The translations under genes were made by a program, and so were the position numbers. The notes under the pieces were generated by a model that searched no databases, was not told the DNA's origin, and saw only the letters and a program-made list of their open reading frames with translations. This document shows positions 1 through 7,997 of a stretch of DNA of 17,485 nt, one piece after another. Location of the stretch: contig CAYWBI010000073.1 of NCBI GenBank assembly GCA_964456445.1, positions 1 to 17,485 on the forward strand. The letters run 5' to 3'. Origin of the DNA: CAYWBI01 sp964456445. Lineage in GTDB: Bacteria; Calditrichota; Calditrichia; Calditrichales; J004. Each line of letters begins with the position of its first letter. Within the stretch, counting starts at the first letter, position 1.

Positions 1-55
1 TTTTGCTCTATCTCTTTTTATTTTAATAACTTAGAAGATTTTGAGCAAACCCTAA

Positions 56-1408
56 TTATAAGCCAAGGCGTAGGGTAGAAACAACAATGGTCAGATAGAT
101 CAAAATCCCAAGGATATCATTTGTAGTGGATACAAGAGGTGCGGCAGCCAGGGCCGGATCGATATTCAGCCTTTTAAATACAAGAGGTATCAGTGCCCCA
201 AGAACGGTGGCGTTGTTAATAACGATAAACATGGAAAGGGTCAGAATTGCCGCGAATGTCAGACCGGACCAAAAAAAGACGATTCCAAAAAGCAGGATGC
301 AAAAAAAAGTGCTGTTTAGCAGCGAAACACGAAATTCACGGATCAAACGGCTGCGGGTATCACGCAGACCAATATCCCCGGTAGCCAGACCGCGCACCAC
401 CGTAACGCTTGCTTGTTGCCCGCTGGAGCCCCCCATGGCCATAATGACCGGTATAAACAGGGCAATAATTATATTGTTCTCTATTGTACCGGAAAAATAA
501 TTCAGGATGGCGGCTGCAATCAATTCGCCGGTAAATGCGACAAGCAGCCAGGGAATACGTGCCCTGGAGATGATATACGGCGAATCTTCCTGAATTTCTT
601 CATCCGGGGCACCGGCAAAGCGCGCCATGTCTTCGGAACCTTCTTCCTCAAGAACATCAACAATGTCATCAACCGTAATACGCCCTACAAGTTTACCCAC
701 AGAGTCCACAACCGGTGCACTTACGATGTCATACTTTTTGAAAAAATTGGCGACATCTTCCTGATCCATATTTACTTCAATCGGGGGGACCTCCGGGGCC
801 ATGATATTTTTTAGACGGGTGTTTGCATGGGCAAGAATAAGATCGGTAAGGGAAACCGTGCCCAGGAAAATTTCATTTTTATCCACGACCCAGATATTGT
901 ACAAATTATCAATCTCATCACGTACTTCGCGCAGCTTTTCAATGGTATCGTTTACCGTTGCATCCTGATCCATGGCCAATACTTCTTTGGCCATAATCCC
1001 ACCGGCGGTATCCTCATCGTAGTCCATTAATTCCCGGACTTCCGCCAGGGACTCCCGATCGAGGCGTTCGAGGAGTTTTTCCCTCACATCGCTGGGTAAA
1101 TCTGCTACAATATCAGCGGCATCATCGGATTCCATTTCATGAACGAGTGAAGAAATCCTTTCAATACCGGCTTTTTCCAATACATCTTCGGCAACAGGTG
1201 CATCAAGTTCCGGCAGTACTTCAGAGGCGAGTTCTAAGGGAAGCAGACTAAAAACATAGGCCCGATCTTCCTTATTCAACCGGTTTAGAACAGCCTCAAT
1301 ATCGGAAGGGTGCAAATCAATTAAAATATTCAGCAAGGAGCGGCCATGTCTCTCGCTAATCAGTTCTTCGATATCTTCCAGCACCGTATTAATTTCTATA
1401 TCAGCCAT
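56..1408 (-). CDS. mgtE: Magnesium transporter MgtE
   Basis: This is a 450-residue MgtE-family Mg2+ channel/transporter of the inner membrane, about the usual family length. Residues 1-130 form the acidic, helical MgtE N domain, ending in the family signature DEDTAGGIMA (131-140). Two CBS domains follow (about 138-200 and 201-258); in the family they sense cytosolic Mg2+ and gate the pore. The C-terminal part (about 283-450) has five hydrophobic segments, with the pore signature GGSSGQQASVTVVRGLA (326-342) and a late TTNDILG (428-434). Its Asp431 corresponds by motif to the Mg2+-binding pore aspartate of Thermus MgtE. Most relatives have Asn where this one has Ser in GGSSG. The gene is last in the metG-tatD-rsmA-mgtE run, 45 nt after rsmA. 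The ATG start has no strong Shine-Dalgarno sequence, which would fit translation within the operon. No leader long enough for a Mg2+ riboswitch precedes it. Confidence 0.96.
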   Translation of the reverse strand: MADIEINTVLEDIEELISERHGRSLLNILIDLHPSDIEAVLNRLNKEDRAYVFSLLPLELASEVLPELDAPVAEDVLEKAGIERISSLVHEMESDDAADIVADLPSDVREKLLERLDRESLAEVRELMDYDEDTAGGIMAKEVLAMDQDATVNDTIEKLREVRDEIDNLYNIWVVDKNEIFLGTVSLTDLILAHANTRLKNIMAPEVPPIEVNMDQEDVANFFKKYDIVSAPVVDSVGKLVGRITVDDIVDVLEEEGSEDMARFAGAPDEEIQEDSPYIISRARIPWLLVAFTGELIAAAILNYFSGTIENNIIIALFIPVIMAMGGSSGQQASVTVVRGLATGDIGLRDTRSRLIREFRVSLLNSTFFCILLFGIVFFWSGLTFAAILTLSMFIVINNATVLGALIPLVFKRLNIDPALAAAPLVSTTNDILGILIYLTIVVSTLRLGL

Positions 1409-1453
1409 TGTAGCACGTGTGTTTGGGGTTTGATTATTTTATCCGCACGGGTG

Positions 1454-2242
1454 TTAACGGGTTAATTTGCTAAGCTCGTTGGCAAGTATTTTAAATTCAT
1501 CACGAGTTAGGTTGTCCGGGCGGCGTTCGATATCCACCGATGAAACAGAATATACGATGGAACGATCAAAAATTCTACTTAATGAATTACGCAACATTTT
1601 ACGGCGCTGATTAAAAGCCGCGCGTACAACTTTTCGGAACAGTTGTGGATCGGTCAGGTCCGCAACCTGAGGGATATAGTTAAAACGGATTATGGATGAA
1701 TCTACCCGGGGCACAGGCATAAAGTTTTTACGGTTAACATCGAACAACAGACGTGGCGTGGCAAAAGTCTGCATCAGGACAGACAGTATCCCATAGGCCT
1801 TGCAATTGGGCTGCGCCACGATACGCAGGGCAACTTCTTTTTGCATCATGATAACGGATGAACGAATATGCGTATGCGCATCCAGCAATTTAAACAGAAT
1901 TGGCGAAGTGATGTTGTAAGGGATGTTCCCGATAACTTTTACCGATGGATACTTTTGATAAATACGGCCCAGATCAAATTTTAAAAAATCTTCGCTGACA
2001 ACCTCAATTTTTTCATCATAAAGAGCGCGCAATTGATCTGCCCAGCGCGTATCGATTTCTATGGCCATGTAATAGGCCGGGGCCTTATCATGGATAAAGG
2101 CGCTAAGCGCACCGGGGCCGGGGCCGACTTCGATAACCGCATCTTCCCCAGTAATTTCCAGACTCTCAACGATTTTTTTTGCGATACCCGGCTGTGTTAA
2201 AAAATTTTGGCCGAATTTTTTTAAGGGGCGATGAAAAGTCAC
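1454..2242 (-). CDS. rsmA: 16S rRNA (adenine1518-N6/adenine1519-N6)-dimethyltransferase
   Basis: This is RsmA (KsgA), 262 residues, the normal length. It uses S-adenosylmethionine to dimethylate two adjacent adenines in the 3'-terminal helix of 16S rRNA, a late small-subunit maturation step. Visible motifs in order are KKFGQNFL (8-15), the SAM-binding EVGPGPG (38-44), an acidic residue at the ribose position in IEID (61-64), SEDFLKFD (83-90, motif III region), the catalytic NIPYN (106-110, the family NxPY) and AAFNQRRKMLRNSL (208-221) in the C-terminal domain. Translation starts at GTG, whose last bases form the TGA stop of tatD: the two genes share GTGA at 2239-2242, so coupled translation is likely. 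A tatD-ksgA linkage is common in bacteria. The family assignment is certain. The only unusual point is the non-ATG start. Confidence 0.97.
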   Translation of the reverse strand: MTFHRPLKKFGQNFLTQPGIAKKIVESLEITGEDAVIEVGPGPGALSAFIHDKAPAYYMAIEIDTRWADQLRALYDEKIEVVSEDFLKFDLGRIYQKYPSVKVIGNIPYNITSPILFKLLDAHTHIRSSVIMMQKEVALRIVAQPNCKAYGILSVLMQTFATPRLLFDVNRKNFMPVPRVDSSIIRFNYIPQVADLTDPQLFRKVVRAAFNQRRKMLRNSLSRIFDRSIVYSVSSVDIERRPDNLTRDEFKILANELSKLTR

Positions 2243-3012
2243 ACATTCACCAGAAACATTTGATGGGCGTTTTCGCTTGTTGCTTCGGCCAATTCTTGTA
2301 CAGTAATCCCTTTGATCTCGGCAATTTTACGCGCAGTATGCACCACAAAAGCGGGTTCGTTCCTTTTGCCGCGGTGGGGAGCGGGGGTAATAAAGGGGCT
2401 GTCGGTTTCAAGTAACAATCGTTCCAACGGGGTTGCGGCGACCAACTCTTCGACGCCACGACTATTCTTAAAGGTTACACCGCCCGTAAAAGAAATAAAA
2501 AAATTGGTTTTTTTAAGAACATTATCCAAATATTCACGGGTACCGCTAAAAGAATGCATTACACCGCCCACTTCACCTGCCTTTTCGCCAACAAGTATTT
2601 CCAGCATATCTTTATGGGCTTCGCGGTTGTGAACAATAATGGGCAATTTTACCTCGCGGGCCAGGGCGATTTGTTTTTTAAAAGCGGCAATTTGCGTTGG
2701 TTTATCGCTGTACATGCGGTAATAGTCAAGCCCGATTTCCCCGATGGCCACAACTTTTTCATGGGCGGCCAGGATTTTGATCGCGGTATAATCCTCGGGT
2801 TTGGCGGCCGCGCAATCCGATGGATGCACACCAACCGCAGCATAAATAGGCGCATAGTTTGCAGCAATGCGCACCGATTTATTTGAGGTTTCCAGATTGG
2901 TGCCAATGGTGATAATACAATCGATTTCGTTCTCGATGGCACGTTGTATAACCGCATCACGGTCATCGTCAAAGGATTCAAAATCCAAATGGGTATGCGT
3001 ATCAATAAACAT
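2239..3012 (-). CDS. tatD: TatD family metal-dependent DNase/hydrolase
   Basis: This is a 257-residue TatD-type TIM-barrel hydrolase, cytoplasmic, with no signal peptide. Family members are metal-dependent 3'-5' exonucleases implicated in DNA repair and D-aminoacyl-tRNA deacylation. All expected metal ligands are visible: H6 and H8 in DTHTHLD, E92 in GEIGLDYY, H128 in IVHNRE, H153 in VMHSFSG and D204 in LETDSP. The ATG start is preceded by AGGA with a 7-nt spacer. The gene lies 27 nt after metG and overlaps rsmA by 4 nt. The same metG-tatD-ksgA order occurs in distant bacteria (for example metS-yabD near ksgA in Bacillus). The sequence alone cannot separate TatD from the YcfH/YjjV paralogues, so the symbol denotes the family. 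Confidence 0.93.
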   Translation of the reverse strand: MFIDTHTHLDFESFDDDRDAVIQRAIENEIDCIITIGTNLETSNKSVRIAANYAPIYAAVGVHPSDCAAAKPEDYTAIKILAAHEKVVAIGEIGLDYYRMYSDKPTQIAAFKKQIALAREVKLPIIVHNREAHKDMLEILVGEKAGEVGGVMHSFSGTREYLDNVLKKTNFFISFTGGVTFKNSRGVEELVAATPLERLLLETDSPFITPAPHRGKRNEPAFVVHTARKIAEIKGITVQELAEATSENAHQMFLVNV

Positions 3013-3039
3013 GGGGTTTCCTGTACTTTCCTTGGATGG

Positions 3040-5082
3040 TTAACTTATGGCGCTTCCTGGCGGGATGTCACGCATAACAGTCACTAAACTGAGATGTCCG
3101 TCATTTTCTGCAGTTAACAACATACCACGGGACTCAATACCGCGGATTTTGACCGGTTGTAAATTGGCGATAATGACAATGTTTTTTCCGATGAGTTCCC
3201 CGGGTGTATAATGCCCGGCAATTCCGCTGACGATGGTACGTTTTTCGCTGCCTAAGTCCACGGTAAATTTTAATAAGCGGTCTGTTTTAGGGACCCGTTC
3301 GGCACCAAGCACCTTCGCCACCCGTAAATCCTGTTTCTCAAAATCTGGGAAGGCGATCATTTCTTTAAAAGGTTTTGTTTCGGGCGCGGGCGTACGCGCT
3401 TTTTGTAAACGGTCTATTTCCGGCTGTATGTCCGAATCATCGATTTTGGTAAACAGGATTTCGGGTTGCTGAACCCGATGCCCTGTTTGTAGCGCCAGCG
3501 TTCCGGCTGTGGCCCAGTCACAATCCCCTGTAGCGTTAAGCATGTTACGAATTTTCACACCCGTAAAAGGCAGCAATGGATCAAGTAAAATACTCAAGGC
3601 ATATGTTGTCTGTAAGCTTAAATTTATCGTTGTAGCACAATTCGCAGGGTTATCTTTCCTGGATATCCAGGGCGCTTTGTCATTAAAATATTTATTGGCA
3701 AAACGGGCCAAATCCATCACGCTCCGCAGATAAGCTTTATATTGATGGGTATTGATCAACTTGCCTGCCTGCTGCGGGGCATCTTTTAGTCGATTGATAA
3801 GTTCTGTGTCCAGATCATTAAACTCTGCCAAAGGCGGTATTTTGCCATCGAAATACTTGTGGGCAAAGATAAAGGTACGGTTGATAAAGTTGCCCAGGAT
3901 ATCGGCCAGTTCATTGTTATGACGTGCCTGGAAATCTTTCCATGAAAAATCCGCATCCTTGCTTTCCGGCATGATACTGGCCAAACAGTAACGAAGTGAA
4001 TCGGCTTCAAATTTTTCCAGATACTCATGCAGCCAAACGGCGTAGTTCCGGCTGGTGGACAGTTTTTCACCTTCTAAGTTTAAAAATTCATTTGAAGGGA
4101 CGTTTTCCGGGAGAACATAACCGCCGTGTGCTTTCAATATTGCCGGAAAGATAAGACAATGAAAAACAATATTATCCTTGCCGATAAAATGTATCAGGCG
4201 GGTATCGTCCTGCTGCCAGTATTTTTTCCATAGCTCCGGATCACCCTTTTGCAGGGCCCACTCCCGGCTGGCAGAAATATAACCGATCGGCGCATCAAAC
4301 CAAACATAGAGTACCTTGCCACTGGCGTCAACCCCGGCGGTTTTGGCAATATCCTCGGGCACGGGAACGCCCCAGGGCAGGTCGCGCGTTACGGCGCGAT
4401 CTCTTAAACCATCGGTAAACCAGGATTTTATCTGGCCAATAACATTGCTTTTCCAATCGGGATGCGTGCCAATCCATTTTTCCAGCTCCGGTTGGTATTT
4501 TTCAAGCGGCAAATACCAATGTGTTGTTTCCCTGGTAATGGGCGTGGCATCTGTTATGGCCGAACGGGGATTGATTAAATCTTTTGGGCTAAGTGAGGTC
4601 CCGCATTTTTCACACTGATCGCCATAGGCGTCATCATATCCGCATTTTGGACACGTACCGCGAACAAAACGGTCGGCAAGAAAAATCTTTGCTTCGGGGT
4701 CGTATAAATGTTTTTCTTTTTTTAAATTGAATTCCCCTTTTTGCGCAAGGGTGCGAAAGAAATCCTGGCTTGTTTCATAATGTGTTGGAGAAGATGTACG
4801 TCCATAATAATCGAAACTCATGCCAAATTTTTCAAAACTCTCTTTTATTTGCGCATGGTACCGATCCACGATGTCCTGAGGGTTCACCCCTTCTTTTCGG
4901 GCACGCAGCATAATCGGCACACCGTTTTCATCCGAACCGCAAATATAAACGACATCATTGCCCTTTAAACGATGGTATCGTACAAAGATATCCGCTGGTA
5001 AATAGGCGCCGGCCAGGTGGCCAAGATGTATGGGCCCATTGGCATAAGGCAAGGCGCTTGTAACCAGAATTTTTTCTGACAA
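3040..5082 (-). CDS. metG: Methionyl-tRNA synthetase
   Basis: This is a 680-residue class I aminoacyl-tRNA synthetase that charges tRNA-Met with methionine. The nucleotide-binding HIGH motif appears as HLGH (19-22). A zinc knuckle has Cys144, Cys147, Cys157 and Cys160. The KMSKS loop appears as KLSTS (340-344), inside NLEGEKLSTSRNY. The anticodon-binding helical domain follows, and a C-terminal EMAP-II/OB-fold tRNA-binding domain (about 572-680, starting FEKQDLRVAKV) is fused in the same chain, which aids tRNA binding and dimerisation. Length and layout match the long MetG form. The start codon is TTG at 5080-5082, chosen because the protein begins directly before the conserved ILVTSALPYANGPIHLGH and because GGAGAG lies 6 nt upstream. 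It is the first gene of a minus-strand operon with tatD, rsmA and mgtE. Confidence 0.97.
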   Translation of the reverse strand: MSEKILVTSALPYANGPIHLGHLAGAYLPADIFVRYHRLKGNDVVYICGSDENGVPIMLRARKEGVNPQDIVDRYHAQIKESFEKFGMSFDYYGRTSSPTHYETSQDFFRTLAQKGEFNLKKEKHLYDPEAKIFLADRFVRGTCPKCGYDDAYGDQCEKCGTSLSPKDLINPRSAITDATPITRETTHWYLPLEKYQPELEKWIGTHPDWKSNVIGQIKSWFTDGLRDRAVTRDLPWGVPVPEDIAKTAGVDASGKVLYVWFDAPIGYISASREWALQKGDPELWKKYWQQDDTRLIHFIGKDNIVFHCLIFPAILKAHGGYVLPENVPSNEFLNLEGEKLSTSRNYAVWLHEYLEKFEADSLRYCLASIMPESKDADFSWKDFQARHNNELADILGNFINRTFIFAHKYFDGKIPPLAEFNDLDTELINRLKDAPQQAGKLINTHQYKAYLRSVMDLARFANKYFNDKAPWISRKDNPANCATTINLSLQTTYALSILLDPLLPFTGVKIRNMLNATGDCDWATAGTLALQTGHRVQQPEILFTKIDDSDIQPEIDRLQKARTPAPETKPFKEMIAFPDFEKQDLRVAKVLGAERVPKTDRLLKFTVDLGSEKRTIVSGIAGHYTPGELIGKNIVIIANLQPVKIRGIESRGMLLTAENDGHLSLVTVMRDIPPGSAIS

Positions 5083-5088
5083 GGTAAA

Positions 5089-5094
5089 CTCTCC
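5089..5094 (-). promoter_or_regulatory. Ribosome binding site for metG (decides the TTG start)
   Basis: On the minus strand GGAGAG lies 6 nt before the TTG at 5080-5082. There is no ATG in frame at a plausible distance before the conserved N-terminus, so this site supports a TTG start. Confidence 0.7.
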
Positions 5095-5220
5095 GGATTG
5101 GTGTTTTTTTTTCTGGGGATAGAAATTTATACAGCCGCTCCATAGAAAGCAAATAACAGAATGCTTGCGTTGATTAGCCGTAGGGCATTATCTTTTGTCC
5201 TCCAACTAAGCGAGAAAATT

Positions 5221-6435
5221 ATGGAGCAGGAAACTATTTACGATGTGGTTATTGTTGGCGCGGGGATTGTAGGCCTGGCCACGGGTTTGTACCTGAGCAA
5301 AAACAGCAAGGCCCGGGTTTTGATCATCGACGCCGAACAGGATATCGCACAACATCAAACCGGCAACAACAGCGGGGTAATCCACTCCGGCCTCTATTAC
5401 ATGCCCGGATCTCTTAAGGCGCAAAATTGCATTAACGGCAGGGAGCAGATGTATGTATTTTGCGAATTAAACAACATCAGACATGAACGCTGCGGTAAAC
5501 TTGTTGTAGCAACCACGGTGGATCAAAAGAAACAACTGGATAAATTAGAGCATCGTGGGATTCAAAACGGTTTACGGGGCCTGAAGCGGCTTTCTGCTGA
5601 TGAAATTAAGGAACATGAACCTCATGTCCGTGGCGTAAGCGCCTTGTGGGTACCGGAAACCGGGATTGTGGATTATCATGATGTGAGCAAGGCTTATGCC
5701 TGGCATATAAAAAACCATGACAATGAGATACGCCTGGGATCCCGTCTGCGACATTTAAAGAAATCTGCCGATGTCCGGATACTCGAAACAACTACCGGGG
5801 CGATAAAAGCCAAAAACATCATCAATTGTGCGGGTCTTCAATCCGATCGGATAGCACGCGTTTGCGGTATATCGCCGGGCGTAAAAATTGTACCCTTTCG
5901 TGGGGAATATTATAAGCTGAAAGAAGATAAACGTTATCTTGTAAATAATCTGATCTATCCGGTGCCAAACCTGAATTTTCCCTTTCTTGGCGTTCATTTT
6001 ACACGCAGGATCAATGATGAAAGAGAGGCTGGCCCAAATGCGGTTTTAGCCTTTAAACGGGAAGGTTACCATCATTCGGATTTTAACCTGAAAGACAGCC
6101 TGGAGACCTTTAGCTTTCCCGGGTTTTGGGCATTGGCCTTTAAGTATGGCCTAACCGGCATGGGCGAATTTTATCGTTCCTACTCAAAACAGGCTTTTGT
6201 AAAAGCATTGCAGGGCCTTATCCCGGAGATTACCGTCGATGACGTACAACCGGGCGGCGCGGGGGTAAGGGCGCAGGCGCTAAATATTTCCGGAAAGCTG
6301 GTTGATGACTTTTTTATCAAGCAGGCCAGGAATCAAATCCATGTATTAAATGCGCCTTCACCGGCTGCAACGGCAAGTTTAAGCATAGGAGAGACCATTG
6401 GAAAGATGGCCATCAAAAACTTTGAGTTACGATAA
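5221..6435 (+). CDS. lhgO: L-2-hydroxyglutarate oxidase/dehydrogenase (LhgO-like)
   Basis: This is a 404-residue flavoprotein of the DAO family that oxidises L-2-hydroxyglutarate to 2-oxoglutarate, usually passing electrons to O2 or membrane quinone. The N-terminal Rossmann FAD site is YDVVIVGAGIVGLATG (7-22), with an acidic residue, D37, after the second strand. The LhgO signature HQTGNNSGVIHSGLYY (45-60) follows. The C-terminal part carries GGAGVRAQAL, also typical. An upstream in-frame ATG at 5161 would add 20 residues; I place the start at 5221 because relatives begin right before the FAD motif. Neither ATG has a strong Shine-Dalgarno sequence, so the start is the weak point. The gene is divergent from metG and convergent with the lysine-ketoglutarate reductase gene. 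It could act in lysine/glutarate breakdown or repair stray L-2-hydroxyglutarate. D-2-hydroxyglutarate enzymes belong to another fold and are excluded. Confidence 0.9.
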   Translation: MEQETIYDVVIVGAGIVGLATGLYLSKNSKARVLIIDAEQDIAQHQTGNNSGVIHSGLYYMPGSLKAQNCINGREQMYVFCELNNIRHERCGKLVVATTVDQKKQLDKLEHRGIQNGLRGLKRLSADEIKEHEPHVRGVSALWVPETGIVDYHDVSKAYAWHIKNHDNEIRLGSRLRHLKKSADVRILETTTGAIKAKNIINCAGLQSDRIARVCGISPGVKIVPFRGEYYKLKEDKRYLVNNLIYPVPNLNFPFLGVHFTRRINDEREAGPNAVLAFKREGYHHSDFNLKDSLETFSFPGFWALAFKYGLTGMGEFYRSYSKQAFVKALQGLIPEITVDDVQPGGAGVRAQALNISGKLVDDFFIKQARNQIHVLNAPSPAATASLSIGETIGKMAIKNFELR

Positions 6436-6589
6436 AAAAGGCTTTATTCCATAGCTCTCTTGCTGCCAAAAACCTAATAATCTTTATACGTACCCACTGC
6501 GAAACAAGCGCGTCGGCGCGAACCTGTTGAAAACCGTTCCCACATTTTTAACGCCCCGCAACGCTGCTCCCTGATGGCAGTATTGAAAA

Positions 6590-7894
6590 CTATAAAAACT
6601 TACGCAGATACTCAAAGGACGGTGTTAACCTGCCTTGATGGGCAATCACCGCACGTTTCATTGGCGCTGGAATATCCAGAGATTCAAACGGCCTCGTAAA
6701 GTCCGCCCTGGCCAAATCGGCCACATAGGGCATCAGGGCTTCCCCGAAGAACGTGGTGGCCTCGCGGGGCAGTTCGCTCGGTAGTTTATCCACGGCCAGG
6801 ATAACCGGTCCCTTCCCTTTAATACCGTCAACTGCTTCATCCGTTTCGGAAAGGTACACATATACCGGATTATCGGAAGCGGTACAATGCAGGTTGCATT
6901 CGATGGAACCCTGCACATCACATGTGATATCGCTGATCACGCGCAAATTCGGTTGTTCGCTGCTGTAAAGCCGCTTGATATCATTTTTTGTGATCAGGCG
7001 CGGATAGCGTTTTTCCCAGTAGATGCCATTGATCAGCACGGTGATGTCCGGCAGATAACCTGCAAAATCGGCCTGATATTTTTCCGGATGGGCAAAATAA
7101 TCGTTCCACTCAAAAACGGAGGAGGGATCAATTGGCTTTACAAAATTATCACAATCAATAACAACCTTGTACAGCGCCGTGGGATCAAAACTATGATCGG
7201 CCTGCATACGGTGAAATACCCGGGGGCTGACTTCCTTCAGCGGTAAGCGGTCTATAATTTTTTGGGCCCCGCCGGAAACCGTTCCGCCACCGGTAATGGC
7301 CACAACCCAGGGCCGGCCCTTGTCCGGTAAGCCCTTTGCCCGTATCTCGGCGGCCAAATTGTCCAGGGCGTCTTCAGCATCTTTTAGGGATGCGTAATTT
7401 TTGGCCTGACGGATTTTGCTAAATGGCGTTTCCAAACCTTCCAGCGCCAGCCGTTTCCCAAGCAGCCAAAGTGTGTTTATGGCACCCACAATTCCCGCAT
7501 AAGGTCCAAAAAAAACCAGACGGCGTCCGTCATCGTCGGTAATTTTTTCATAATCCATCAAGGTAACTTTTTTATCCAATACGGCTTGCAATAGCGGCAT
7601 ATTATAGGACTGGCCTTTTATGGTGTGGGAGAAAAAACAATGGGGCTTACCCGGGACAAGATCATTCACCGGTACTTCCTTTACACCAAAAATTACATTC
7701 GCCTTACTTAAATCAGTTGAAAGAAGCGCACCGTTTTCCGTATATTCATTTGCAGTATAGCGCCGGTTTTCCCATGGTTCGAGCAGGGTATGTACATCCT
7801 GACTTTTTAATTTGCCAACCTGGGCCGGGGACAATGGGCTGCGTTGTTCCGTCGGTTCGATGTTTTCCTTGCGAATTGCAATAGTATTTGACAT
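6590..7894 (-). CDS. Stand-alone lysine-ketoglutarate reductase (saccharopine-forming; AASS N-terminal type)
   Basis: This 434-residue protein matches, along its length, the lysine-ketoglutarate reductase half of animal and plant AASS. That enzyme condenses lysine with 2-oxoglutarate and reduces the product to saccharopine with NADPH. Visible landmarks are IAIRKE...EQRSPLSPAQV (5-25, the AlaDH/PNT-like substrate domain), FFSHTIKGQ (87-95), the nucleotide-binding ITGGGTVSGGAQKI (200-213; GNVSxGAQ in relatives), INGIYWEKRYPRLIT (288-302), ISDITCDVQGSIE (320-332) and a C-terminal LPREATTFFG...PYV stretch. The protein ends where the AASS reductase domain ends, so no saccharopine dehydrogenase half is fused. 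The ATG is preceded by GAGGT with a 4-nt spacer. The gene is divergent from the serine hydrolase and convergent with lhgO. Lys1-type saccharopine dehydrogenase is the nearest alternative, but the INGIYWE and SDIT blocks favour the AASS type. Confidence 0.88.
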   Translation of the reverse strand: MSNTIAIRKENIEPTEQRSPLSPAQVGKLKSQDVHTLLEPWENRRYTANEYTENGALLSTDLSKANVIFGVKEVPVNDLVPGKPHCFFSHTIKGQSYNMPLLQAVLDKKVTLMDYEKITDDDGRRLVFFGPYAGIVGAINTLWLLGKRLALEGLETPFSKIRQAKNYASLKDAEDALDNLAAEIRAKGLPDKGRPWVVAITGGGTVSGGAQKIIDRLPLKEVSPRVFHRMQADHSFDPTALYKVVIDCDNFVKPIDPSSVFEWNDYFAHPEKYQADFAGYLPDITVLINGIYWEKRYPRLITKNDIKRLYSSEQPNLRVISDITCDVQGSIECNLHCTASDNPVYVYLSETDEAVDGIKGKGPVILAVDKLPSELPREATTFFGEALMPYVADLARADFTRPFESLDIPAPMKRAVIAHQGRLTPSFEYLRKFL

Positions 7895-7986
7895 TTTGAC
7901 CTCAATTTTCCTGTTTATATTTCCATATCAGCAGGCAAATTTAGAGATCGCACAGCTGCAAATCAACCTGGATAATCCTAAGCCGG

Positions 7987-7992
7987 AGGAGG
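7987..7992 (+). promoter_or_regulatory. Strong Shine-Dalgarno for the serine hydrolase (decides the TTG start)
   Basis: AGGAGG lies 5 nt before a TTG at 7998-8000. The TTG opens directly into a signal peptide, so this site fixes the start and argues against the in-frame ATG at 7812, which lies inside the opposite gene. Confidence 0.8.
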
Positions 7993-7997
7993 CTGTT

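Noticed and set aside
2..49. Inverted repeat TTTGCTC / GAGCAAA with a 34-nt spacing downstream of mgtE
   Set aside because: It is only 7 bp with a long loop and lacks an adjoining T-run on the minus strand, so a terminator cannot be supported; it may be chance.
126..1030. Plus-strand open frames opposite mgtE
   Set aside because: They are antisense shadows of a certain gene, with no ribosome binding sites and no recognisable domains.
1409..1453. Mg2+ riboswitch (M-box or ykoK type) upstream of mgtE
   Set aside because: The gap to rsmA is only 45 nt, far too short, and no such structure is visible.
5161..5220. Upstream ATG giving a 20-residue longer LhgO-like protein
   Set aside because: The extra residues have no match to the family, whose members begin right before the FAD motif, and the site lacks a ribosome binding site.
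6436..6589. Possible bidirectional terminator between the convergent lhgO and reductase genes
   Set aside because: A short GCGC/GCGC pairing near 6510 has only 4 bp and no T-run. Nothing else in the gap forms a convincing hairpin.
7812..7997. Upstream in-frame ATG giving a 461-residue serine hydrolase
   Set aside because: It lies inside the opposite-strand reductase gene and would bury the signal peptide. The TTG at 7998 has a perfect AGGAGG.
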